Source: Flavobacteriaceae bacterium (GTDB lineage: Bacteria; Bacteroidota; Bacteroidia; Flavobacteriales; Flavobacteriaceae). From it: a stretch of 18,854 nt of DNA. The stretch spans positions 1 through 18,854 of the forward strand of contig JABDPL010000095.1 in NCBI GenBank assembly GCA_013042825.1. Direction: 5' to 3'. Numbering within the stretch: position 1 is the stretch's first letter; each line of letters begins with the position of its first letter. The notes beneath the pieces were generated by a model. The model worked only from the letters and a program-made list of their open reading frames with translations, made no database searches and was not told the origin of the DNA. Positions 7,787 to 15,506 of this stretch are shown here, piece after piece. Both the position numbers and the translations under genes were made by a program.

Positions 7787-7817
7787 AAAAGCCGACTTCT
7801 AAAAGGTCGGCTTTTTT
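7787..7817. terminator. Bidirectional intrinsic terminator shared by regulator and miaA operons
   Basis: An inverted repeat, AAAAGCCGAC (7787-7796) and GTCGGCTTTT (7806-7815), with a 9-base spacer and a T-run to 7817 forms a strong hairpin on either strand. The A-run on the left gives the U-tract for leftward transcripts. The miaA stop (7799-7801) lies in the loop, and the last sense codons of miaA (KKPTF) are encoded by the right arm. Confidence 0.9.
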
Positions 7818-8716
7818 ATTTGACTGCGAACATGGTCAATTATTTCCGGGTGTGGGGTATCATAATCAAACCACTGAATTGATTCGTCCTTACGGAACCA
7901 GGTAAGTTGTCGCTTGGCGAAACGCCTTGTATTTTTCTTTATTTCTGAAATAGCCTCCGGCAATTCAAATTCACTTTCGAAGTATCTAAAAAGTTCCTTA
8001 TAACCCACGGTATTCAATGCGTTAAGATGTTTATACGCAATTAGTGATTTTGCTTCTTCCAGCAGTCCGTCGGCCATCATTTGATCGACCCGCTTATTTA
8101 TACGATCGTAAATTGATTCACGATCGGCTGAAATCCCGATATGGATACTTTCAAATGGCCTTGATTTAGATTCTGATGTGCGAAATTTTGAAAAAGGCGT
8201 CCCCGTTCCCATGCAGACTTCCAGTGCACGTATGACCCTATGCGGATTATCGATCGCGATGGAGCCATAAGTATCCGGGTCTAAAGATTTCAATTCAAGC
8301 TGAAGGGGTTCCAGACCTTCCGTTTTAAGTCTCTCATTCAGGCCCTCACGAATGCCGGGATCGATTTCCGGGAAATTGTCGAGGCCGTGTAATACGGCCT
8401 TCAGATACAGACCTGAGCCTCCAACCATAACAACTATATCATGTTCTAAAAACAACCGTTCAAGCAGGGCCAAGGCATCGCGTTCGAAATCCCCCACGCT
8501 GTAAGGTTCTTCTATAGATCGGTGTTGAATAAAATGATGTTTTACCAGCTTCAATTCTGAATCATTGGGAACAGCGGTACCAATTCTCATTTCCCTGAAG
8601 AACTGCCTGGAATCGGCTGAAATTATCTCGGTGTAAAAATGTTTTGCAAGGCTGATACCTAAAGCTGTCTTCCCAATTGCCGTAGGACCTACAACTGAAA
8701 TGAGATATTTAGTCAT
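7799..8716 (-). CDS. miaA: tRNA dimethylallyltransferase
   Basis: This 305-residue enzyme adds a dimethylallyl group from DMAPP to N6 of A37 in tRNAs that read codons starting with U. It shows the P-loop GPTAIGKT (10-17), SADSRQFF (34-40), GGSGLYLKA (99-107), DNPHRVIRALEV in the middle, and a C-terminal FAKRQLTWFRKD tRNA-binding motif, all typical of MiaA. The longer open frame starts at 8773 but would add 19 residues read from the preceding gene. The ATG at 8716 starts the conserved MTKYLISVVGPTAIGKT and overlaps the channel gene stop by 8 bp (ATGACTAA), which suggests translational coupling. It is the last gene of the leftward run. Confidence 0.96.
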   Translation of the reverse strand: MTKYLISVVGPTAIGKTALGISLAKHFYTEIISADSRQFFREMRIGTAVPNDSELKLVKHHFIQHRSIEEPYSVGDFERDALALLERLFLEHDIVVMVGGSGLYLKAVLHGLDNFPEIDPGIREGLNERLKTEGLEPLQLELKSLDPDTYGSIAIDNPHRVIRALEVCMGTGTPFSKFRTSESKSRPFESIHIGISADRESIYDRINKRVDQMMADGLLEEAKSLIAYKHLNALNTVGYKELFRYFESEFELPEAISEIKKNTRRFAKRQLTWFRKDESIQWFDYDTPHPEIIDHVRSQIKKPTF

Positions 8717-9542
8717 TGAGCTTGTTTCCGCAATTATAGCAATAGTCTGCGTTATCCCTATGATTGGTGGCAAGGCAATGCGAGCAGGACTGGGTGTTTG
8801 TATGTAGTTCCTTGCGCTGAGAACGCGTCATTTCAGCCCCAACAATTCCTGTAGGAATTGCTATGATGGAATACCCCAGTATCATGATCATAGAAGCGAT
8901 GAATTGTCCGAGGGCGGTGGCCGGAGCAATATCACCATAGCCCACTGTAGTCAGGGTAACAATAGCCCAGTATACACTTCTGGGAATACTCGTAAATCCG
9001 GTATTTTGTCCGCTTTCAACGAGGTACATGACCGTACCCAGGATTATACAAAGGATAAGGACAAAGAACAGGAATACCGAAATCCTGGCTCGGCTTACCC
9101 TTAACGCCCTAATGAAATTCGTGGATTCCCCCATATAACGGGCCAGTTTCAAGATCCTGAATACCCTTAAAAGTCGTAAAGCACGCAAAGCAACAAGGGA
9201 TTGCGAACCAACAAGGAATAAAGACAGATATTTTGGAATGGTCGAAAGCAGATCGATAATGCCGTAGAAGCTAAAGATATACTTTGAAGGTCTTTTAATC
9301 GAAACGATCCTGGCTACATATTCAAAGGAGAAAAGAATCGTTATGACCCACTCGGCAGAATCGAGAAAATCGTGATATCGGCTGTCGACATATTCGACGC
9401 TTTCGAGCATCACGAAGAGGATACTGGCAATAATGGCAACGAGCAGGATGAGGTCAAACCAGCGTCCGACGGGCGTATCGGCCTCATAAATTATCTCGTG
9501 TAACTTATCTCGCCAGTTTTTTTCCGGTTTCTTACTAGTCAT
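8709..9542 (-). CDS. Voltage-sensor-type potassium channel with C-terminal zinc ribbon
   Basis: This 277-residue inner-membrane protein has the six-helix plan of voltage-gated K+ channels. S1 is about 29-47, S2 64-82, S3 90-110. S4 (116-135) has basic residues every third position (Arg120, 123, 126, 129, Lys132, Arg135). S5 is about 154-177, a pore helix follows with the K+ selectivity filter TTVGYGD (198-204), and S6 is 212-236. Four chains should assemble into a channel. After S6 there is no RCK or cyclic-nucleotide domain. Instead the last 25 residues carry CSHC and CYNC (Cys253, 256, 268, 271), a CxxC-x11-CxxC zinc-ribbon pattern facing the cytoplasm. Its role (tetramer stability or redox/metal sensing) is not known. 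It lies 21 bp after the exonuclease gene and overlaps miaA by 8 bp. Confidence 0.93.
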   Translation of the reverse strand: MTSKKPEKNWRDKLHEIIYEADTPVGRWFDLILLVAIIASILFVMLESVEYVDSRYHDFLDSAEWVITILFSFEYVARIVSIKRPSKYIFSFYGIIDLLSTIPKYLSLFLVGSQSLVALRALRLLRVFRILKLARYMGESTNFIRALRVSRARISVFLFFVLILCIILGTVMYLVESGQNTGFTSIPRSVYWAIVTLTTVGYGDIAPATALGQFIASMIMILGYSIIAIPTGIVGAEMTRSQRKELHTNTQSCSHCLATNHRDNADYCYNCGNKLND

Positions 9543-9563
9543 TTCTCCAAAAGTAATAAAAGA

Positions 9564-10982
9564 TTATCGATCAAGCCCCACGTCGTTCAATTTCAAGACC
9601 TTCAATCTTGAATTGCGTCTCATATAGCTTTGAATGATATGTTGGGTATCGCGATTATGCTGCATTGGGGTGATTATCGATTGAAGCACTTCAAAATTAG
9701 TGATCTGATAATTCAGATTATAAAAACCGAAACCCCTGTAGATCCCGTTTTCAATAAGTATGGCACTCCGTTCATCAATAGAGCGGCCCCTGTCAACAAT
9801 TACCATATTGTCTCTGGCAAAACTGTGATGTTCAATGATCTGCATGACCCTTGTGTTATAACTCTCTACAGGTTCCTCCATTATGCAGGCTCCATTACAC
9901 AATTTAATGGTATAGTTAAAACAATTGCTGTTCGTTTTGTAGATACCGGTGAGTTTTTGACAGAGTTGTACCTCTTCGGTTACCCTGCTCATAAAACTTT
10001 TGGCGCTCTGAAGGTTCGCAAAGGTTGTAACAGGACGGTCATTCTTTCCCACTTTGGCGATTTTAAGATTCAGGTAACCGTGATCGTCTTCAAAATAAAA
10101 TAGTCCGTGTGTAAAAATCGTTCTTCTTTGAGCACGATTATATAACGGTTTATTTCTTTTTATTTCCTCGCTTTCCTTCAATAAAGCAATCAACTCAGAG
10201 CCGGTTTCCTCATAGGTCACAGCGCTCACCTGCAATTGAATTTTTCTGGATTTATGCGATTGCGATGTGAAATGTTGGTTAACCCGTTTCTTGATATTCT
10301 TACTCTTCCCGATATAAATGATCTCACCGTCTTCTTTGTGCATATAATAAACACCGGTCACTGAAGGCAGCCCTTCAATGATATCGATGAGTTTCGGTTC
10401 CAGCTGATATTTGGGTTCCAGTCTGATGGTTTGCTGAACGATCGACTTTTCGATATCCTTGGCAAGTAGCATGGAGAAGAGCTTGACAGTGGCAAACGCA
10501 TCGCCAGAGGCCCGGTGGCGATCGCTTACAGGAATTCCCAGGCTTCGCGTAATCTTGCCCAAACTATATGATGGATGGCCCGGAATAAGTTTCTTGGCCA
10601 ACTCAACCGTGCAAAGGGTTTGCTTTTCAAACTCGAATCCAAGGCGTTTGAATTCCATCTTGAGCACCCGGTAATCGAATTTGGCATTATGTGCAACAAG
10701 AATAGATCCTTCGGTTATTTCAACGATGCGTTTGGCAACTTCATAAAATTTGGGTGCATTTCGCAGCATATTGCTATTAATGCCTGTTAGGTTTACAACA
10801 AAGGGCTGGATATCTTTCTCGGGATTGATCAGGGAGATAAACTGGTCAATTACTTTATGGCCATCATATTTATAAATTGCGATTTCGGTTATGCCCTCTT
10901 CATTATACTTTCCCCCCGTGGTTTCTATGTCTAAAATCGCGTAAATAACTCTTGAATTTGATAGGTTAAGATCTTGAGCCAA
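9564..10982 (-). CDS. DnaQ-like 3'-5' exonuclease fused to UvrC-like GIY-YIG nuclease region
   Basis: With the TTG start used here the protein has 472 residues. The N-terminal half (about 13-175) is a DEDDh exonuclease like the Pol III epsilon subunit: LDIETTG with Asp18 and Glu20, AHNAKFD with Asp103, DRHRASGDA with His156 and Asp161. Residues about 205-290 form a GIY-YIG domain (GVYYMHKEDG, IIYIGKSKNIKKRV, NKPLYN) of the UvrC/Cho type. Beyond it Cys341, 354, 362 and 366 match the spacing of the cysteines after the GIY-YIG domain of UvrC, which bind an Fe-S cluster. No C-terminal RNase H-like UvrC domain or HhH is seen. Similar DnaQ-UvrC fusions are known in mycobacteria; a DNA repair role is inference. 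Start is uncertain: no ATG lies near the conserved VIYAILDIETTG. ATGs at 11018 and 11045 would add 12-21 residues read through yggS; TTG at 10982 gives a 17-bp overlap. Confidence 0.87.
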   Translation of the reverse strand: MAQDLNLSNSRVIYAILDIETTGGKYNEEGITEIAIYKYDGHKVIDQFISLINPEKDIQPFVVNLTGINSNMLRNAPKFYEVAKRIVEITEGSILVAHNAKFDYRVLKMEFKRLGFEFEKQTLCTVELAKKLIPGHPSYSLGKITRSLGIPVSDRHRASGDAFATVKLFSMLLAKDIEKSIVQQTIRLEPKYQLEPKLIDIIEGLPSVTGVYYMHKEDGEIIYIGKSKNIKKRVNQHFTSQSHKSRKIQLQVSAVTYEETGSELIALLKESEEIKRNKPLYNRAQRRTIFTHGLFYFEDDHGYLNLKIAKVGKNDRPVTTFANLQSAKSFMSRVTEEVQLCQKLTGIYKTNSNCFNYTIKLCNGACIMEEPVESYNTRVMQIIEHHSFARDNMVIVDRGRSIDERSAILIENGIYRGFGFYNLNYQITNFEVLQSIITPMQHNRDTQHIIQSYMRRNSRLKVLKLNDVGLDR

Positions 10983-11628
10983 ATATACTACTTCCAATTC
11001 TAACCATGGTACTGCCATGTGCAATGGCAATATTGTAGTCACCACTCATACCCATTGAAAGCACATCGAATGTAACGTTTGAACGTTCCAAAGACCTGAA
11101 CTCTTCCACACATGAAGCGAGGAACTTAAATTCTTCCCGAATTATATTTTCATCATCGGTGAAGGTGGCCATACCCATAAGGCCTTTGATCTCAATATGT
11201 TTCAATGTTGCTAGTTCATCTGAGATCAGTAATGCATGAGCATCCGCCTTTGAAATACCGAATTTGGATTCTTCACTTGCAATTTTAATTTGCAGCAGAC
11301 AAGCGATCTTACGCTGGTGTTTTTGAGCTTGCTTATCGATTTCCTTCAGCAGTTTCAGGCTGTCAACGCCATGAATCAGGTTGACGAAGGGTGCCATATA
11401 TTTAACCTTATTCCGCTGAACATGGCCAATCATATGCCATTCAACATCATCGGGTAAGCGGGCCTGCTTTTCGACCATCTCCTGTACCTTATTCTCACCA
11501 AATTGGCGATGGCCCGCATCGTATGCCTGTTTGATAAGTTCTACGGACTTGGTCTTAGTGACTGCCACCAGCGTAACATGATCCGGAAGTTCCGCCTTTA
11601 TCCTGAGAAGATTTTTCCTTATATCCAT
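10966..11628 (-). CDS. yggS: YggS/PLPBP-family pyridoxal 5'-phosphate homeostasis protein
   Basis: This 220-residue cytoplasmic protein belongs to the single-domain alanine-racemase-like TIM-barrel family, which binds PLP without known catalysis and buffers vitamin B6 and amino/keto-acid pools. PLP-binding Lys25 lies in LVAVTKTK. Other family landmarks are RQFGENKVQE, WHMIGHVQRNK, SKFGIS, GLMGMATF, the phosphate-binding SMGMSGDYNIAIAHGSTMVRIGSSIFG near the end. Length is as usual (about 215-235), with a slightly short N-terminus. Its ATG directly follows the TAA of the DUF1015 gene with no intervening base. Its 3' end overlaps the likely start of the exonuclease gene. Confidence 0.95.
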   Translation of the reverse strand: MDIRKNLLRIKAELPDHVTLVAVTKTKSVELIKQAYDAGHRQFGENKVQEMVEKQARLPDDVEWHMIGHVQRNKVKYMAPFVNLIHGVDSLKLLKEIDKQAQKHQRKIACLLQIKIASEESKFGISKADAHALLISDELATLKHIEIKGLMGMATFTDDENIIREEFKFLASCVEEFRSLERSNVTFDVLSMGMSGDYNIAIAHGSTMVRIGSSIFGSRS

Positions 11629-12867
11629 TTAAAACTCATATATCGTAACGCCGCTCCGCATTTTAGGCAGGATGAATGTACTTTTCGGTGGCATGGTATG
11701 TCCTTCATCGGCGATGGCCTTAAGTTCACTTACACTAGCCGGAAGCATTCCAAATCCCAGCCTGTATTGGCCCGAATCGACTTCCGATTTAACATGATCC
11801 ATCCCCATTTTACTGTGAACATATTCGATGCGCTTATCATTTCTAGGATCAGATATGCCTAAAATCGGCTCAAGGATGGTCTTATGAAGAATTTGCGTAT
11901 CGAGAGCATCCAGGGAAGATTCAAATTTATAACGCGTTTTCCGAAGGTATAAGGAGTAATAATCCCCATCGAGGTACATGCTGAAATGATGTTTTTTCGA
12001 TGGATGATACACAGAATTTCCCCTGTTCTCAATGCGATACAGGGAATCGAGTGCCATTAAGAAATCTGCGGTACTCAGGTCATTTAGATCTTTGACCAGA
12101 CGATTGAATTCGAAAATACGCAGGTCCGATTCCGGAAGGAGGTAGCTCATAAAATAATTATAGCCTTCATTACCTGTATAATCAGGGTTCTCACTTCGAA
12201 GTTCATCGGCTAAAAGCACGGAAGAAGAGGATCTGTGGTGACCATCGGCGATATAAAGGGAATTAACCGTGGCGAAGGTTTCCTGAATCCTTTTAACCGA
12301 TTCCGGTTCATCAACTATCCAGAGAAAATGCGTGTCCCGATAGGTTGTGGTGAATTCAAATTCTGCACGAACCTGCTGGGCATCTTCAATAATCTGTTTT
12401 ATCTCAGGATTATCGGGATAGGTAAGAAGTACGGGTTCGGCATTAAAACCCACGATCTTCAGGTATTCCTTGAAGGTTTGTTCCCGGTATTCAAGTGTAT
12501 CTTCATGTCTCTTGATGATCTCATTTTTATAGTCGTCAACACTCACAGCCGCTACTACTCCATTGAATACCATTTTTTCGCGGTTAACGATCTTGTACAC
12601 GTAATACGCCGGTTGTTTATCCTGAATAAATATTTTGTCTTCCTTAAACTCCTGGTAGCGATTTCTAACCATGGTATAGCGTTCCCGTCCCATCAGGACT
12701 TTATGATATTTATATCCCGGATTGATAATATGCAGGAATGAAAACGGATTATACTCCAGACGGGAATCGCGCTCCTGTTCGGTATAGGTCTGGTAAGACC
12801 TAGAAGCCACCAGGCTAACTTTATCGCGTGTGGGTCGTACCGCTTTGAAAGGAACTATATCAGCCAT
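11629..12867 (-). CDS. DUF1015 domain protein
   Basis: This 412-residue protein matches DUF1015, found in many bacteria, often beside metabolic genes. Landmarks are the N-terminal MADIVPFKAVRPTRDKV, the PFSFLHIINP segment (41-50), and the signature IADGHHRSSSS (206-216), whose two histidines and aspartate look like an active or metal site. The biochemical function is not established. No signal peptide or membrane segment is present. The open frame extends to 12954, but residues before MADIVPFKAVRP are read from the 3' end of the dehydrogenase gene. The ATG at 12867 gives the conserved N-terminus and a 10-bp gap, so I chose it. It abuts yggS (TAA immediately followed by ATG). Confidence 0.9.
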   Translation of the reverse strand: MADIVPFKAVRPTRDKVSLVASRSYQTYTEQERDSRLEYNPFSFLHIINPGYKYHKVLMGRERYTMVRNRYQEFKEDKIFIQDKQPAYYVYKIVNREKMVFNGVVAAVSVDDYKNEIIKRHEDTLEYREQTFKEYLKIVGFNAEPVLLTYPDNPEIKQIIEDAQQVRAEFEFTTTYRDTHFLWIVDEPESVKRIQETFATVNSLYIADGHHRSSSSVLLADELRSENPDYTGNEGYNYFMSYLLPESDLRIFEFNRLVKDLNDLSTADFLMALDSLYRIENRGNSVYHPSKKHHFSMYLDGDYYSLYLRKTRYKFESSLDALDTQILHKTILEPILGISDPRNDKRIEYVHSKMGMDHVKSEVDSGQYRLGFGMLPASVSELKAIADEGHTMPPKSTFILPKMRSGVTIYEF

Positions 12868-12877
12868 TAACGCTTGT

Positions 12878-13765
12878 TCAACTAAATTGTGATGATACCT
12901 TTTCTGCCTTACGACTTTCTGAATAGTCATAGAAGCCTTCGCCGGATTTAACACCTAGTTTTCCTGCGTTTACCATATTTACCAACAGTGGACAAGGAGC
13001 GTATTTCGGATTTTTGAACCCATCATACATCACCTCAAGGATAGAGAGACAGATATCCAGTCCGATGAAATCAGCAAGTTGCAGGGGACCCATGGGATGG
13101 GCCATACCGAGTTTCATTACCGTATCGATTTCCTTTACACCGGCTACCCCGTTATATAAGGTTTCAATCGATTCGTTTAACATGGGCATCAAAATACGAT
13201 TAGCCACAAATCCGGGATAATCATTGACCTCAACAGGAACCTTGCCCAGGGTTTTAGATAATTCCATTATTGTTGTTGTCACCTCATCACTAGTGTTATA
13301 ACCCCTTATGATCTCAACCAATTTCATAATCGGGACAGGATTCATGAAGTGCATACCGATGACCATCTCGGGGCGAGAGGTTGCTGAAGCAATATGAGTT
13401 ATTGAAATCGAAGAGGTGTTGGTCGCCAGTATGGTGTCATCCGGACAAGCACTGTCCAATTCTTCAAAAATCTTAATCTTGAGGCCCACATTTTCTGTAG
13501 CCGCCTCAACTACCAGGCTGGCATATTCAACACCTTCCACCAGGTTGGTAAAAGTGGATATGTTTGCCAGGGTATTTTCTTTATCTGAAGCCGTGATCTT
13601 TTCTTTCGCAACCATCCTGTCAAGATTCTTCGCGATGGTTCCCATTCCCTTTTTCAGGGCTTTTTCATCGATATCGATCAATTGAACCTTAAAACCGCTT
13701 TGAGCGAAGGTATGGGCAATTCCATTTCCCATAGTTCCTGCTCCTATAACAGCTACGTTTTTCAT
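12878..13765 (-). CDS. 3-hydroxybutyryl-CoA dehydrogenase
   Basis: This 295-residue enzyme oxidises 3-hydroxyacyl-CoA to 3-oxoacyl-CoA with NAD(P), as in beta-oxidation, aromatic degradation or butyrate/PHB pathways. The N-terminal Rossmann domain has GAGTMG (8-13) and an acidic residue at the end of the second strand (IDID). The catalytic set fits the human enzyme in spacing: Ser118, His139 in GMHFMNPVP, Glu151 and Asn189. The C-terminal dimerisation domain has MGPLQLADFIGLD and KSGEGFYDYS. Length is normal for the stand-alone hbd/paaH type. An upstream in-frame TTG at 13771 would add two residues; the ATG at 13765 is preferred because it starts the usual MKNVAVIGAG and leaves 8 bp to the preceding gene. 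No partner thiolase or hydratase is in the window. Confidence 0.95.
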   Translation of the reverse strand: MKNVAVIGAGTMGNGIAHTFAQSGFKVQLIDIDEKALKKGMGTIAKNLDRMVAKEKITASDKENTLANISTFTNLVEGVEYASLVVEAATENVGLKIKIFEELDSACPDDTILATNTSSISITHIASATSRPEMVIGMHFMNPVPIMKLVEIIRGYNTSDEVTTTIMELSKTLGKVPVEVNDYPGFVANRILMPMLNESIETLYNGVAGVKEIDTVMKLGMAHPMGPLQLADFIGLDICLSILEVMYDGFKNPKYAPCPLLVNMVNAGKLGVKSGEGFYDYSESRKAEKVSSQFS

Positions 13766-13773
13766 ATTCAAAA

Positions 13774-14736
13774 TTATTTAAAACATTCTATGATTCGCGT
13801 TGCAATGCGCAAAGCCTCTGTTCCATCCTCCAGGGTTACAATGGGTTTGCTGTTGGTTTGAATGGCATGAGCAAAAGTCTCCAGCTCATCAAGGATTGCA
13901 TTGTTATCCTTTATTTCCGGGTTGTCAAAATATATCTGCTTTTTCTGGCCTTCTGCATTTTGGAGTATCATATCAAAATCTCCAGGCTGTTCCGGAGCAT
14001 CCTTCATCTTAACCACCTCGACTTTCTTTTCGAGGAAATCGACCGCGATATAGGCATCCTTTTGAAAAAACCTGGTTTTCCGCATATTCTTTAACGAGAT
14101 CCGGCTCGCGGTGAGATTGGCCACGCAGCCATTTTCAAACTCCAGCCTGGCATTCGCAATATCAGGTGAATTGCTGATGACCGAAACGCCACTGGCGGAA
14201 ATATCAATTACCTTCGAACCAACAACGCTAAGGATAATATCGATGTCGTGGATCATGAGATCCAAAACAACAGGGACATCTGTACCCCTCGGATTGAATT
14301 CTGCCAATCGGTGTGTTTCGATAAACATCGGGTTCTTTAACATGGACTTTACAGCTGTGAACGCAGGATTAAAACGCTCAACATGACCTACCTGCCCCCT
14401 GAGGTTGTTTTCGGCAAGTAAGTGCCTGATCTCTTCAGCTTCGGCAACGGTTTTGGTAATGGGTTTCTCGATAAATATATGTTTCCCTTTTGCTATGGCT
14501 TTTAATGCGCAATCGTAATGCGAAAGGGTGGGTGTGACAATATCGACCATATCAACCGATTCGATCAATGAATCAATAGTATCAAAATACCTATACCCAA
14601 ACTCTTCCGAAACTTTACTGGCATTTTCAGGATCGGCATCATAAAAGCCGATAAGATCATATTTGTCTGATTGATTCAGAAGTCGGAGATGAATCTTTCC
14701 TAAGTGTCCGGCACCTAGAACGCCAGCTTTAAGCAT
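13774..14736 (-). CDS. Gfo/Idh/MocA-family oxidoreductase
   Basis: This 320-residue NAD(P)-dependent oxidoreductase has a Rossmann domain starting with GVLGAGHLG (5-13), DIVTPT (65-70) and the family's EKP motif (Glu90-Lys91-Pro92). The C-terminal alpha/beta domain starts at VGHVERFNPA (116-125) and includes VVLDLMIHDIDI with the usual Asp/His pair. Members act on sugars, inositols or biliverdin-like substrates. The VGHVERFNPA form is also found in UDP-N-acetylglucosamine 3-dehydrogenase-like members, but the substrate is not readable here. It is the first gene of the leftward seven-gene run. Its promoter lies in the 127-bp divergent gap upstream. Confidence 0.92.
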   Translation of the reverse strand: MLKAGVLGAGHLGKIHLRLLNQSDKYDLIGFYDADPENASKVSEEFGYRYFDTIDSLIESVDMVDIVTPTLSHYDCALKAIAKGKHIFIEKPITKTVAEAEEIRHLLAENNLRGQVGHVERFNPAFTAVKSMLKNPMFIETHRLAEFNPRGTDVPVVLDLMIHDIDIILSVVGSKVIDISASGVSVISNSPDIANARLEFENGCVANLTASRISLKNMRKTRFFQKDAYIAVDFLEKKVEVVKMKDAPEQPGDFDMILQNAEGQKKQIYFDNPEIKDNNAILDELETFAHAIQTNSKPIVTLEDGTEALRIATRIIECFK

Positions 14737-14863
14737 ATGACAAAATTTTTAACAAAAATACTCCTTTTTTTTGACAGAATTTTATTCAGAATCGAATGCT
14801 TTCAGAATAGTTTCCAGGTTTCAAATGTTTCATTAAATTTACCATCAACAAGCTTCATTTGAG
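14737..14863. promoter_or_regulatory. Divergent promoter region for the Gfo-miaA run and pcm
   Basis: On the - strand a perfect TAnnTTTG match, TATTTTTG (plus bases 14753-14760), lies 16 bp before the Gfo/Idh/MocA ATG and is the likely -7 element of the seven-gene run. No TTTG lies about 19 bp upstream of it. On the + strand TAAATTTA (14834-14841), with TTTC at 14811-14814 and a 19-bp spacer, is a weaker candidate for pcm, leaving about 22 bp to its TTG start. No gene is visible in the gap. Confidence 0.5.
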
Positions 14864-15505
14864 TTGAAAGATTCGTTCAAACATCAGGGTCTCCGGCAGC
14901 AGTTGGTGAAGACCATTAAGAAGAAGGGGATAAAGGATGAGAAAGTCCTTAATGCTATAGGAAAAGTACCGCGGCATTTGTTTATCGATAGTGGATTCCT
15001 CGATCATGCCTACCAGGACAAACCCTTTCCTATAGCGGCCGGACAAACCATTTCCCAGCCTTTCACAGTTGCTTATCAAACCGAATTACTCAAAGTTAAG
15101 AGCGGTGATAAAATCCTTGAAATCGGAACTGGAAGCGGCTATCAGGCGGCTGTTCTTATTGAGATGGGAGCCAGGGTTTACAGCATTGAACGCCAGAAGG
15201 CCTTATTCAAAAGAACGAGCAAATTTCTGCCAAAGATCGGCTATCATCCAAAAAAATTGATTTTTGGAGATGGTTACAAGGGTCTCCCCGAAGAGGCGCC
15301 ATTCGATGGGATAGTCGTAACAGCGGGTGCGCCTTATGTGCCTAAACCTTTGCTTGAACAATTAAAAATTGGTGGACGACTTGTTATTCCAGTAGGTGAA
15401 CATTCACAGCGAATGACCGTCTATATTAGAACAGGAGAGAAGGAGTATGATAAGAAGGAATATGATTATTTCCGTTTTGTGCCATTATTAGAAGATAAAA
15501 ATTAA
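14864..15505 (+). CDS. pcm: Protein-L-isoaspartate O-methyltransferase
   Basis: This 213-residue SAM-dependent enzyme methylates L-isoaspartyl residues in aged proteins and so starts their repair. Motif I LEIGTGSGYQAA (85-96) binds SAM. Upstream are VPRHLF (35-40) and the family's GQTISQPFTVAYQTELL (60-76) substrate region, and DGIVVTAGAPYVPKPLLEQL and GGRLVIPVG lie downstream. Length is typical. The start is TTG: the frame is open only back to 14837 and contains no ATG or GTG there, and the TTG gives the usual KDSFKHQGLRQQLV start. The next gene begins 1 bp after its stop, so the two are probably co-transcribed. No signal peptide is present, so the product is cytoplasmic. Confidence 0.95.
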   Translation: MKDSFKHQGLRQQLVKTIKKKGIKDEKVLNAIGKVPRHLFIDSGFLDHAYQDKPFPIAAGQTISQPFTVAYQTELLKVKSGDKILEIGTGSGYQAAVLIEMGARVYSIERQKALFKRTSKFLPKIGYHPKKLIFGDGYKGLPEEAPFDGIVVTAGAPYVPKPLLEQLKIGGRLVIPVGEHSQRMTVYIRTGEKEYDKKEYDYFRFVPLLEDKN

Positions 15506-15506
15506 T

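Noticed and set aside
8717..8773. A 19-residue N-terminal extension of MiaA
   Set aside because: It is read from the zinc-ribbon coding part of the channel gene in another frame; the family N-terminus begins at the ATG at 8716.
9630..10103. A 157-residue forward open frame opposite the exonuclease fusion
   Set aside because: It is antisense to the UvrC-like part, which has conserved motifs; the forward translation shows no recognisable domain or signal.
12235..12741. A 168-residue forward open frame opposite the DUF1015 gene
   Set aside because: It is antisense to a conserved gene and its translation shows no motif; probably a shadow frame.
12868..12954. A 29-residue N-terminal extension of the DUF1015 protein
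   Set aside because: It overlaps the end of the dehydrogenase gene and precedes the conserved MADIVPFKAVRP start.
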